The translations under genes were made by a program, and so were the position numbers. A model generated the notes under the pieces. It did no database searches and was not told where the DNA came from. It saw only the letters and a list, made by a program, of their open reading frames with translations. Positions 33,913 to 44,100 of a stretch of DNA of 64,000 nt are shown piece after piece; the stretch's first letter is position 1, and every line of letters begins with the position of its first letter. Origin of the DNA: Lolium rigidum (taxonomy: Eukaryota; Streptophyta; Magnoliopsida; Poales; Poaceae); assembly GCF_022539505.1 (NCBI RefSeq), contig NC_061511.1, positions 34,110,620-34,174,619 of the forward strand, given 5' to 3'.

Positions 33913-35076
33913 TGTTGCGGTCAGAAACCCACCGGCGGGCAGCGACTGGCAACACAGTAGAGCCGGGAACAACTAGGGCTGCGGCTGGCCCCAGTCCCTC
34001 AGAGCGACGGCCCGCAAAGCCTCCTGGTCACACGTCCGATGCTATCGCAAGGGCGTGCCACCTGACCTATACCTGGTCAGGAAGGTGTTGGATGATGCCT
34101 CGCTTAGTTTCCTGCATGGCATACACGTAAACATTAAATACGAGCCTCGATCGGCTCTCAGGTTATCCTGTGAATCGGCTCAAAGAGCCGATCCACCCAT
34201 GATTCGTACAAGGTGTCCGAATATATGGTGGTCCTGCTTGATCAAGATAAAGCTAATGCGATCTACGACGATTTAGGGTTTTCACCGCATAATCGGATCA
34301 TCTACTCACGATTGGGCCTCGCGCTCGCGTACGGTGACCGTAAGCCGATCCTAGACAGGGCCTAAAAACCAACACGAGGTTGATCCCCGGAACATCCTGT
34401 CTAGGGCTAGCAAACTCCACCGTACACGCCGCTGGATCCTCCAACCCTTTGTAAGGCCTAACTATTGCGGATGTTAAACTAATCCTTGATGAACAAGGAG
34501 CAACCGTAACGGATCGGATCTACTAAACTATGATCAAGCGGGGTGCCGCCCCTACACCTAAGATAGGTGTAAGGGCGGCTAGATGTATAAGGGTTGCACT
34601 ACGACAGCATATGATACGAAGAACAATGCTAACCCTAACACATCTAAGATAACTACGTTGCTCGCCATCAAAAAGGCTTCAGCACGAGCAACGCATGAAC
34701 AATGAGATAGGCTTGTGCTGCCTAGATCGCAAGATGCGATGTAGGCAGCATGGTGCTTACCGGAGAAACCCTCGAGACGAAGGAGTTGGCGATGCGCCGA
34801 GATTTGTTTGTGTTGAACGTTGGTTGTTGTTTATTCCATAAACCCTAGATACATATTTATAGTCCAGGGGACTTTCTAATCCAGGCGTGCACCTAACCGT
34901 GCACGGGTAAAACTCTAAACTCCAAATCGACACGTAATCTAATATGTTACAGATACAAGGGCAAACTAGCCCAAACTTTGCATGTAAGGCCGATTCACAT
35001 ATTTCTTCTATATATATCTTCAAGTCCATCTTGATCGCGGCCCACCTCTGACTCGGTCAAATTCTGGTGATAACAC
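33913..35076 (-). mobile_element. 3-prime LTR of Tat element 2
   Basis: 1164 bp. The minus strand starts TGTTATCACCAG and ends CCGCAACA. TATAAATA is on the minus strand at 34854-34861. The polypurine tract CCAGGGGGCATG adjoins at 35077. Confidence 0.9.
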
Positions 35077-35357
35077 ATGCCCCCTGGTTTTGGAAATGTC
35101 ATTTCCAAAATCATTACGCTTTCTTTCGTCGGGTCATGTCGTGGCAGAGCGAACTGCCGCGAGAATCTTCCATCATTACGCCTCGCCTCCCGGGCTTCTC
35201 TGTACGAATTGACAATTTCGGCATCACGTCCTCGAGAACCGTCATGGCATTAAATCTCCACTACACTCCTTTTATTTATCTGTGCCAAACGGTTCACCAC
35301 TCCATCCCCTTGCTCTGCTCTGTCCACCAGCGCCAAAAACCCTCTTCCCCTGCAGCC

Positions 35358-35785
35358 ATGTCTTCCTCTTCCTCCTCCGCTTCAGGCCTCCCCCTCCAAT
35401 CGTCGCCGAAGAACAAGGAAGAGGACGACCTCCACTCCGGGGCGAACCCCATCTCCTCTGACAAGGAGAAGAAAGAAGGAGAAGCAGAGAAGACCAAGGC
35501 CTCCCCTCCGCCGAGCTCCCGTCGAAGAAGCGCTCCCGCATGTGGGCGGACAGCGAGGACGACGATGACGACGAGGAAGGAGAAGATGAGGAGGAGGAAG
35601 ATGATTCCTCCTCCTCCGCTGGGTATCCTCCAACGAAGCGCTTCCGCAGCTGGGCGGATAGCGAGGACGATGATGATGACGAGGAGGAGGAGGAAGCCCC
35701 AGCCGACGGCTGGGGCAGCAGCGGCGAGGACTTCTCCGGCAGTAGCGCTGATGGCGACGCCGACGACGACGCTAGCGAGGAGTAG
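35358..35785 (+). pseudogene. Acidic antisense ORF of Tat element 2
   Basis: Starts MSSSSSSASGLPLQSS, opposite to gag, near the 3-prime LTR. The frame shifts near 35520, after which it reads MWADSEDDDDDEEGEDEE and later TKRFRSWADSEDDDDDEEE, ending DDASEE. It is homologous to the split ORF of element 1 in order: Ser-rich start, basic KRFR patch, Asp/Glu run, GSS-ED-SGSSAD tail. A block with CTCCACTA and TTTTATTTA about 85 bp upstream is also shared. The frameshift means this copy probably cannot make the full protein. Confidence 0.7.
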
Positions 35786-37065
35786 TTATGTAGGATCAGT
35801 AGTCCCTTGAGCAATCGGCTCTTCTTTTGTTCTTCTTTGAGCAGTCGGCTCTTCATTGTCAGAAATCCCAATTATTAATGAAGAATTTCCCTTAACTTGA
35901 TTTCGCCGATTTCTTTCATGCTGATTTAGCCGATTTTTCCTCATCTGACTTTGTCGACTGTTGGCCTAATCCATGCTTAATGACTGATGGCAACGCATCA
36001 GTTTCTCACGATAATCTGCGAGACAGGCCAATTCAGTCATCCCTCCAAGCTAGCCAGCTCTGCCGATGACGATGGCACAGCCGATCTTAGTAGGCTGGCG
36101 ATTTGATCTTGAGCAGGCGTCTTTAAGAGAGCCCTGGAACTGTCTTGGATGCTAAAACTGATGACTCCGTAACAAAAACACCACTCTTTAGAACAGTTGC
36201 GATGTAGGGCTAGCCGATTCCAACCAAATCGGCTCCCCAGAGCAAGGATCTTTAGGGCGAGCTGCCCCCAGAGCCTTAATCAAGGCGAATCAGCCAAATG
36301 TGCCGCCATTGGCCTCAAATCATGACGTAGCCAGCCGATTTCAACAACATCAGCTCCCCCGAGCAGAGAACCTTCAGGGTGAGCTGCCCCCCGAGCTTCT
36401 TCAGTCTACTTCTCGCGCCTTGCAGGTCAGATCAGCTCCTTCCTTTGGCGGATTTGATGCAATCCATCCTTAACCTGATCTGCACGTCCATGCTTCGTTC
36501 TTGGCATTGGTCGGGGTCATGATCCTCAAACGCGCCCAGCTGACATCGCGGACACGAATACTCCGGAGATCCTTGAAGAGAGGACCCACTTCCTGCTCCA
36601 TTGATCCTCTGATTATAACAGTTATACCTCTTGAGTCGATGGCCATGCATCGGCTTTATATCCTTAAGTCGATGTCTGCTGCATCGGCTATCCTAAAAAA
36701 ATTTGAATTTTTTACGGCCGACTTATGTATCGGCCCCCACACTTCAACACCCATCATCAAAGGATATCTTAGGCTGCTGGGCGTTTGAAAGATACTCCTT
36801 CTTCATATCCTCGTGTTTTATCCACCCTAGATGCCCCCGAGGCCGATTCGTCAAGAGAATTGATGGTATCGGCTCTTTAGGTATTCCCTGTTGGATCAAA
36901 TGTTGAACCCAAGCAGAATGGAAGGTGAGGATAATTTTGGCCGATTGCTGGAATCGGCCTCCACGTTGCTTGTTCGATGAAGGTTTTGTAATGTTCCTCC
37001 ATAAACTTTTTGGGGCCGATCACAAGGATCAGCCTCGCCACGTTCGTCCATCGACGTTTGCTTTG
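35786..37065 (-). other. Motif-rich non-coding region of Tat element 2
   Basis: About 1.3 kb with no gene. It contains more than 15 copies of GCCGAT or ATCGGC-type motifs, several in inverted pairs forming hairpins (see findings). It replaces the pol region of complete elements. Confidence 0.6.
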
Positions 37066-37560
37066 TTACACGGTCAGGCCGGTGGATAAAACCAGCCTAA
37101 CCCCGTTCTTTGTCACGTCGATGCGCTCGCAGTCGTCCAAATTGATGCCTGAGAGTGGCTCTTGGCCCGATGTCTCCCAAACGTCCATGCCAGCTGTTGA
37201 AATCTCGACTGAATCATCTGCGTGGACGACTTCTACTTCATCTCCATCCCACTGTATTAGGCATTGGTGCATCGTGGACGGAATGCAACGGTTGGCGTGG
37301 ATCCAATCTCTCCTAGTAGGACAGCATAGGTACTCTTGCTGTCGACAATAAGAACGTCGTAGGGACAGTTTTCCTTCCTACGGTCAGATCCACATTCAGA
37401 ACACCTTGTGCGTCAGATGCTTGGCCGTTGAAATCGCTCGGTGTCACATTGGTCTTGATCAGATCCGAGCTGGAGCGTCCCAACCGACGTAGCATGGAGT
37501 ATGGCATAATGTTAACTTGCCGCTCCGGTGTCCACCAACATCTTGTTGACGGGCTGCCCA
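37066..37560 (-). pseudogene. Protease fragment of Tat element 2
   Basis: The minus strand carries VNIMPYSMLRRLGRSSSDL and VNVDLTVGRKTVPTTF-type residues, homologous to 31349-31603, with a frame break right at the catalytic DTG segment (MLVDTGAAS ends one frame at 37512). A second piece (37066-37272) matches 31127-31333. Confidence 0.75.
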
Positions 37561-39011
37561 TTGATGTAACCTCGCAAGTACGGGGCCTTCGGATGCTCGT
37601 AACTTCTTTCTCGCGGCTTCTCAAAGATGACCGGCCATGGGCCGCGATCCAATTGTGCCACAGGTGCTTCGTATAATCCTTGAGCGCTAAACTCCGTTGG
37701 AAGGATGAAGACCATGTTTGTGCCGGCCGATGTCTCATCATCGGCTTTCCTTTGCTTGAGGCGCCACTCTTTTCTTTGTGGCCGACCTTCTTCGTCCAGG
37801 GTTCGCTGAATTTTGGCGGCCAGATCAGGCCGTGCCTTCCTCAAGGTGTGCAGGTATAATCTTTCAGCTTCCTCCAACCCACGCAGACGCTGAACCCTTC
37901 GCTTCTGGGAACGGCTGAGCCCATCAGGGCACCACCTTGGCCGATGATACTTATCTTCTTCATCATCGTCCTCCGAGTTCCTCGAGATCTTCCACCCGAG
38001 CGGACTCAGCATGCTTGGTCCGAGGCGGGAGAGGCCCTAGACGCTTGAACACGGACACGTTAGCTGCATCCTTCTTCCTTTGTTTACATTACGGGCAATT
38101 GCCGATTGTTGGCAATCGGCTCATTCCTGAATCCCAGCGAGTGTCGAAGAAGGGCAGTCCCAGTGCCTATCCACGTCGTCTTGCTCCCTCGACTTTTCTT
38201 TGGCGTGGCGCTCGTATCGCTCCTCGTCGTGATCATGCCGACGACGTCTACTGTCGTCCCTAGCCAGACGATCTTCATCATCATCGTCGTTGTATCGCCG
38301 GCGTTGGTCATACTGGCTCACATACTTGTTGAGGAGGTGATCAGAGAGAGGTCGCTGATATCTTATGTTTTTCACTTCTCCCTCTGTGACGTAGCGCTTG
38401 CCGTCTTGGCGGAGCCGATCGCGTGGAGCGGCTTCCTCTGTGTCTTCGCTATGAGAGCAACTGCCCTCATCTCCGTCCTTACCAGGGCGGTGTCCAGGTC
38501 CTACCATGTTGATATTGCACGAGAAATCCGGCTGGCACCCTCCATGGTAAGTACACTCTACCATATTAACGGCGTATGCCGGTGAACTCGGCACTTCCGG
38601 TGCTGCTGATGCGCATGGCAACGGTGGACGGGACTGGAGTGGCACCTCTCCTTGACAGGTCCCGCGAGCTGGTCTTGAGAGAGGGTCCTGATGGCTCATG
38701 ACTTCCTGGATCACGCGCAGCGCGACACGCTCCAAAGTGTTTACCAGGCTCTCAGAGTGGCGGTGCAGCGAATGAGCCACCATGTAGTTGATCTCCTGAC
38801 ACAGCGACCTGGTGCGTTCTTCTGACGGGGCGGACAGGTCCACTCCATCGAGTGCGCCTTCAGGTGAGAATCCCTTCCACCTGACGCCATGGGAGCGGGT
38901 TCTGTGGAAAGAGCCGATGAGTTCGGCTTCGAGGACTGCCTTGATCTCGTCATGCTTCTTCTTGAGCTCGTCGGTCGGATCCTCGTACTTGACCGGAGTG
39001 CTTTCCGCCAT
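37512..39011 (-). pseudogene. Shortened gag of Tat element 2
   Basis: From ATG at 39011 the frame reads MAESTPVKYEDPTDELKKKH and a helical N-terminal region (INYMVAHSLHRHSESLVNTL), missing in truncated element 1. It then jumps, without the Retrotrans_gag core, into the basic, DDDDED-containing linker and VDRHWDCPSS, matching the C-terminal part of element 1 gag. The frame runs to 38121. The next frame (37512-38012) continues to protease. An internal deletion removed the capsid core. Confidence 0.75.
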
Positions 39012-39049
39012 CTCGGATGTAGATGGCGATGCGGTGGATGTCGAAGATT

Positions 39050-39068
39050 GTCCCACCGGGCGTGCCGA
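39050..39068 (-). other. Putative primer binding site of Tat element 2
   Basis: The minus strand just downstream of the 5-prime LTR reads TCGGCACGCCCGGTGGGAC, the segment found at this position in Tat elements. I could not identify the matching tRNA. Confidence 0.5.
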
Positions 39069-39073
39069 GAATG

Positions 39074-40236
39074 TGTTGCGGTCAGAAACCCACCGGCGGG
39101 CAGCGGCCGGCAACACGGTAGAGCCGGGAACAACTAGGGCTGCGGCTGGCCCCGGTCCCTCGGAGCGACGGCCCGCAAAGCCTCCACGGTCACACGTCCG
39201 ATGCTATCGCAAGGCGTGCCACCTGACCTATACCGGTCGGGGAAGGTGTTGGATGATGCCTCGCTTAGTTTCTGCATGGCATACACGTAAACATTAAATA
39301 CGAGCCTCGATCGACTCTCGGGTTATCTGTGAATCGGCTCAAAGAGCCGATCCACCCATGATTCGTACAAGGTGTCCGAATATATGGTGGTCCTGCTTGA
39401 TCAAGATAAAGCTAATGCGATCTACGACGATTTAGGGTTTTCACCGCATAATCGGATCATCCTACTCACGATTGGGCCTCGCGCTCGCGTACGGTGACCG
39501 TAAGCCGATCCTAGACGAGGGCCTAAAAACCAACACGAGGTTGATCCCGGAACATCCTGTCTAGGGCTAGCAAACTCCACCCTACACGCCGCTGGATCCT
39601 CCAACCCTTTGTAAGGCCTAACTATTGCGGATGTTAAACTAATCCTTGATGAACAAGGAGCAACCGTAACGGATCGGATCTACTAAACTATGATCAAGCG
39701 GGGTGCCGCCCCTACACCTAAGATAGGTGTAAGGGCGGCTAGATGTATAAGGGTTGCACTACGACGAGCATATGATACGAAGAACAATGCTAACCCTAAC
39801 ACATCTAAGATAACTACGTTGCTCGCCATCAAAAAGGCTTCAGCACGAGCAACGCATGAACAACGAGATAGGCTTGTGCTGCCTAGATCGCAAGATGCGA
39901 TCTAGGCAGCATGGTGCTTACCGGAGAAACCCTCGAGACGAAGGAGTTGGCGATGCGCCGAGATTTGTTTGTGTTGAACGTTGGTTGTTGTTTATTCCAT
40001 AAACCCTAGATACATATTTATAGTCCAGGGGACTTTCTAATTCAGGCGTGCACCTAACCGTGCACGGGTAAAACTCTAAACTCCAAATCGACACGTAATC
40101 TAATATGTTACAGATACAAGGGCAAACTAGCCCAAACTTTGCATGTAAGGCCAATTCACATATTTCTTCTATATATATCTTCAAGTCCATCTTGATCGCG
40201 GCCCACCACTGACTCGGTCAAATTCTGGTGATAACA
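39074..40236 (-). mobile_element. 5-prime LTR of Tat element 2
   Basis: 1163 bp, TGTTATCACCAG...CCGCAACA on the minus strand, almost identical to 33913-35076. Most differences are single-base indels. Confidence 0.9.
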
Positions 40237-41711
40237 TATGCACACTTTATGTCATATTCGTGCATTTTCTGGAACTAACCTATTAACAAGATGCCGAAGT
40301 GCCAGTTGCTGTTTTCTGCTGTTTTTGGTTTCAGAAATCCTAGTAACGAAATATTCTCGGAATTGGACGAAATCAAGACCCAGGGGCCTATTTTGCCACG
40401 AACCTTCCAGAAGACCGAAGAGCATACGAAGTGGGGCCACGAGGTGGCCAGACCACATGGCGGCGCGGCCAAGGGAGGGCCCGCGCCGCCCTGCGGTGTG
40501 GGCCCCTCGTCAGCCCCCCGACTACGCCGCTTCCGCCTGCTTAAAGCCTCCGTCGCGAAGCCCTGAGGCGAAAACCACGATACGGGAAAACCTTGCGAGA
40601 CGCCGCCGCCGCCGATCCCATCTCGGGGATTCTAGAGATCTCCTCCGGCACCCTGCGGAGAGGGGATTCATCTCCCGGAGGACTCTACACCGCCATGGTC
40701 GCCTCCGGAGTGATGAGTGAGTAGTTCACCCCCGGACTATGGGTCCATAGGCAGTAGCTAGATGGTTGTCTTCTCCTCATTGTGCTTCATTGTTGGATCT
40801 TGTGAGCTGCCTAACATGATCAAGATCATCTATCCGTAATACTCTATGTTGTGTTTGTCGGGATCCGATGGATAGAGAATACCATGTTATGTTAATTATC
40901 AAGTTATTACATATGTGTTGTTTATGATCTTGCATGCTCTCCGTTACTAGTAGAGGCTCGGCCAAGTTTTTGCTTTTAACTCCAAGAGGAGTATTTATGC
41001 TCGATAGTGGGTTCATGCCGCATTGACACACGGACGTGATGACGAAAGTTCTAAGGTTGTCTTGTCTTTGTTGCCACTAGGGATAAAACATTGGCGCTAT
41101 GTTCGAGGATGTAGTTGTTGATTACATTACACACCATACTTAATGCAATTGTCTGTTGCTTTGCAACTTAATACCGGAAGGGGTTCGGACGATAACCTGA
41201 AGGTGGACTTTTAGGCATAGATGCGAGTTGGATGGCGGTCTATGTACTTTGTCGTAATGCCCAATTAAATCTCACTATACTTATCATGTCATGTATGTGC
41301 ATTGTTATGCCCTCTCTATTTGTCAATTGCTCGATGCGTAATTTGTTCACCCAACATGCTTTTATCTTATGGGAGAGACACCTCTAGTGAACTATGGACC
41401 CCGGTCCATTCTTTTAATACTGAAATACAAATCTCGTTGCAATACTTGTTTTACTGTTTTCTCTGCAAACAATCATCTTCCACACAATTCGGCTAATCCT
41501 TTGTTACAGCAAGCCGGTGAGATTGACAACCTCAACGCATTTCGTTGGGGCAAAGTACTTTGGTTGTATTGTGAGGTTCCACGCTGAGCGCAGGAATCTC
41601 GGTGTTGCGCCGCACTACATCCCGCCGCCATCAACCTTCAACGTGCTTCTTGAGTTCTTCGGTTCGATTAAACCTTGGTTTCTTACCGAGGGAACTTGCC
41701 ACGCTGTGCGC

Positions 41712-42031
41712 CGATGCGTGTAATTGACACGTCCGTTGGGAACCCCAAGAGGAAGGTGTGATGCGCACGGCGGCAAGTTTCCTCAGTTAGAAACTGCCAA
41801 GGTTTAACCGAACCGCAGAGGAGTCAAGAAGCACGTTTTCGGAAGGTTGATGGCGGCGGGATGTAGTGCGGCGCAACACTGCAGGGATTCTGCGCCAACG
41901 TGGAACCTGCACTTTCTCAACATTGTTCAAAGTACTTTGCTCCCAACGAAATGCTGGTAGGTTTTCAATCTCACCGGCTTGGCTGCAACAGCAGGATTTC
42001 AACCGTATTGTGTGGAAGGATGATTTGTCAT
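41712..42031 (-). mobile_element. Inverted Athila-like LTR end at gap
   Basis: From 41712 the sequence is the reverse complement of the LTR end: CGATGCGTGTAATTGACACG, then CCAAGAGGAAGGTGTGATGCG and on to CAATCTCACCGGCTTG. It is therefore tail-to-tail with the LTR ending at 41711. It runs into the N gap at 42032, with many small errors relative to the other copies. Confidence 0.75.
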
Positions 42032-42131
42032 NNNNNNNNNNNNNNNNNNNNNNNNNNNNNNNNNNNNNNNNNNNNNNNNNNNNNNNNNNNNNNNNNNNNN
42101 NNNNNNNNNNNNNNNNNNNNNNNNNNNNNNN
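42032..42131. other. Assembly gap of 100 N
   Basis: Exactly 100 N, the usual placeholder for a gap of unknown size. Sequence to its right is unrelated low-copy DNA. Confidence 0.99.
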
Positions 42132-42205
42132 GTCGGATGAGCCCTTTTTCCACCACTGGGATGTCCCACACTAGCCAGTTTTTATCTGATCCAGACAAAA
42201 AAAAA

Positions 42206-42291
42206 ATTCCTTCCGTCCATAACATTTGTCGATGATTTTTAGATATATCCAAATCAGTGAAAATAATTATGCACCGGATCCGGAGAGAGTA
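42206..42291. mobile_element. Stowaway-like MITE, degenerate
   Basis: About 85 bp with TTCCTTCCGTCCATAAC at one end and CGGATCCGGAGAGAGTA at the other, resembling Stowaway/Mariner ends. The inverted repeat is imperfect. Confidence 0.4.
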
Positions 42292-42530
42292 TTTACACTA
42301 TAATCTCTATATGGTGGCGAGGTGTTGCAATATTTTAGTGTGTGATGTTCATTACACATACACACGTTTAACAGCTGCAATAGTTGTTAGGAAGGTAGAA
42401 CAAATAGAGTTGGCGTGTCAATAAATGAGGTTTTTTTTTGTGAAAGTGATACTACGTAAAAGTTTGATCAAATTCTTAGAATTTTTTGTACAATCCAAAA
42501 ACTCAATACCGTTCGATTCTTCATGATATA

Positions 42531-42657
42531 TATTCCCTCAGGTCCACCAAAAGTGTCTTAACTTTGTTAAATTTGAATGTATCTAGACCTATTTTAGTAT
42601 CTAGATACATCTAAATCTGTTCAAAGTTGAAACATCATTTTGTAGACGGAGAGAGTA
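42531..42657. mobile_element. Stowaway (Mariner-type) MITE
   Basis: 127 bp between TA dinucleotides. The ends are TTCCCTCAGGTCCACCAAAA and, inverted, CTCTCTCCGTCTACAAAATG. The centre has paired ATGTATCTAGA / TCTAGATACAT, the typical fold of Triticeae-type Stowaway elements. Confidence 0.8.
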
Positions 42658-42884
42658 CTTAGTTTGACTTTTTCCAAAAAAATATAGATCTTATTCTATG
42701 ATAGAGAGGTAGCAAATAGATAAATACACTGTGCTGCCAAAATCTTACGAGAACTCATCACAGTAGGACCTTACGAGATAATAAATTAAGCCTAATTAAA
42801 TAGTAAAACTAACCTACTAGCTCTAATAAATCAATGACATCCAGCGCAGTGAGAGCTCCGACATGAAGATCGATGTATTTCTCT

Positions 42885-43151
42885 TTATACTAGGTCCTTT
42901 GGCGCCAGCGACTTGATGAAATCGACCCTAGTCTGCAGGCACCTGCGCAGCGCGTCGGCGGCCTTGTCGCACGCCTCCTTCTTCTCAGGTGTGGTTGCCG
43001 TCTCGCCGTAGCCGTTGCACTCGTGAAACGCCTTTCTTCCCTTCCGTTTGCACCCTACTAACAGGCCTTTTACGGCTATGCGCGTCGCTGGTAACGCGAC
43101 TTGGTCCGCGGCGGCCAATAGGACGCTGAGTGGCGGTGGATCGTCGCCCAT
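42885..43151 (-). CDS. Small GCK-like twin-cysteine protein
   Basis: 88 residues in one exon. The start is MGDDPPPLSV (ATG at 43151) and the end LAPKDLV. Four cysteines lie at 34, 45, 61 and 71 in a CX10C...CX9C pattern: GCKRKGRKAFHEC, then ACDKAADALRRC. The order GC-basic-F-C, C-xx-L-xx-C and a following aromatic (V-D-F) resembles the plant GCK domain and, more broadly, twin CX9C proteins, which fold as disulphide-linked helical hairpins. Their role here is unknown. There is no clear signal peptide or transmembrane segment. The open frame in low-copy sequence and conserved Cys spacing favour a real gene; the first spacing is one residue long. A TATA-like ATATATG lies on the minus strand near 43278-43284. 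It could also be a fragment of a longer gene. Confidence 0.6.
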   Translation of the reverse strand: MGDDPPPLSVLLAAADQVALPATRIAVKGLLVGCKRKGRKAFHECNGYGETATTPEKKEACDKAADALRRCLQTRVDFIKSLAPKDLV

Positions 43152-43633
43152 GGCTGGTGATCGATCGAGGAGCTAACTACTAGAAAGCTAGCTAGGGTTC
43201 TGCTGAAAGCCTAACACGATCGAGGAGGCACGTCAAGTTGTGATCGCGGGTTTAGTGCCTAGATTACGGGCAGGGGCGCACATATATGAACTTCCCAAAA
43301 TTACGTAGTACGTGTCCGGCCTGTACCTCTCCGGCCTCGTGGAGGATACACACGATCCCGATCTCCGAACAAGACACGAACCTAATCACGTACGTACTCT
43401 TGACGGAACAAACAACGGTTGCAGTTGTACTGAGTATCCGTGCGCGAGGGTAACGTTGCCGGCCGGTAGGACTCGACTGATTGACTTGGAACGTGCTTCT
43501 TTCATTGGCCCGGCCGCATATATGGATCATTCAAATTTGAAAAAGGTTGAGACAAGTTTCGTAGAATGGGGCAAGTATTTTTGCCGCCCGATTACAGGTA
43601 GTAGAATAGCGGACTCACGTAACTATACACTGC
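43152..43633. other. Region upstream of GCK-like gene
   Basis: No gene recognised. It contains ATCTCCGAACAAGACACG near 43360, a motif that recurs with small changes near 44726 (GTCTCCGAACAAGGCACACG), both followed by AATCACGTAC. This suggests a diverged local duplication. Confidence 0.4.
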
Positions 43634-44100
43634 ATGATGTCTGTACTCAAATTTGAAAGGGAGACTGCTGAACATTTTGCTCTGAATTGTGGTAGAACCT
43701 TTCAAATCCTTGCACTTTTAGGAAGTAACTTAACTAGCTGCGAAGAGCTTACAAATATCTACAACACCGCAAGGAAGAGATGCTCGGTTCAGGAAAAAAA
43801 ATGCCTAGGATTCAGTCATTACGGATGCTTTGTGGAGCACTTGGTTGGCAAGAAACTGGAAAGTTTTTGATGACGTGGAAATCTCAGTCATGAGGACAAG
43901 CTGCAAATTTTGGGCTCATAGTGCCAGACATGAGGACAAGGTTTCTATCCAGCATTGGCTTGCAGACTCGCCTGTATACAATTCCCTCCTCTATGTTTTT
44001 TCTTTTTCTTTAGCTGTTTTCCCTCCCTGTAACCTCTTGCATGTAAAAGGTTGAGCTGCCTTAGCTCTCTTAATTCAATTCTTAAGGTAGTGGGAAATCC
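43634..44100 (+). pseudogene. Decayed LINE ORF2 tail
   Basis: Plus frames read ETAEHFALNCGRTFQIL (zf-RVT-like C-terminal part), then FWAHSARHEDKVSIQHWLAD in another frame, followed by VFPPCNLLHVKG. This order matches the end of grass LINE ORF2 proteins lacking RNase H. It is short and frameshifted. Confidence 0.5.

Larger units (their letters stand above)
33913..40236 (-). mobile_element. Complete non-autonomous Tat element 2
   Basis: 6324 bp with two LTRs (33913-35076 and 39074-40236) and perfect target duplication TATGC (33908-33912 and 40237-40241). The 4.0-kb internal region has a shortened gag, protease and the antisense acidic ORF, but no reverse transcriptase, RNase H or integrase. 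The LTRs are nearly identical, so insertion looks recent. It presumably moved with enzymes from complete relatives. Confidence 0.9.
33839..41711 (+). mobile_element. Athila-like LTR interrupted by Tat element 2
   Basis: Starts TGATACGTCTCCGACG at 33839, runs to 33912, and resumes at 40242 without loss after the Tat insertion and its TATGC copy. The second part matches the family through CAGCAAGCCGGTGAGATTGA and GTTCCACGC. At 41711 it stops about 57 bases short of the expected end, where an inverted copy begins. The 5-prime flank GCGGC (33834-33838) is in the gag of Tat element 1. Confidence 0.8.
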
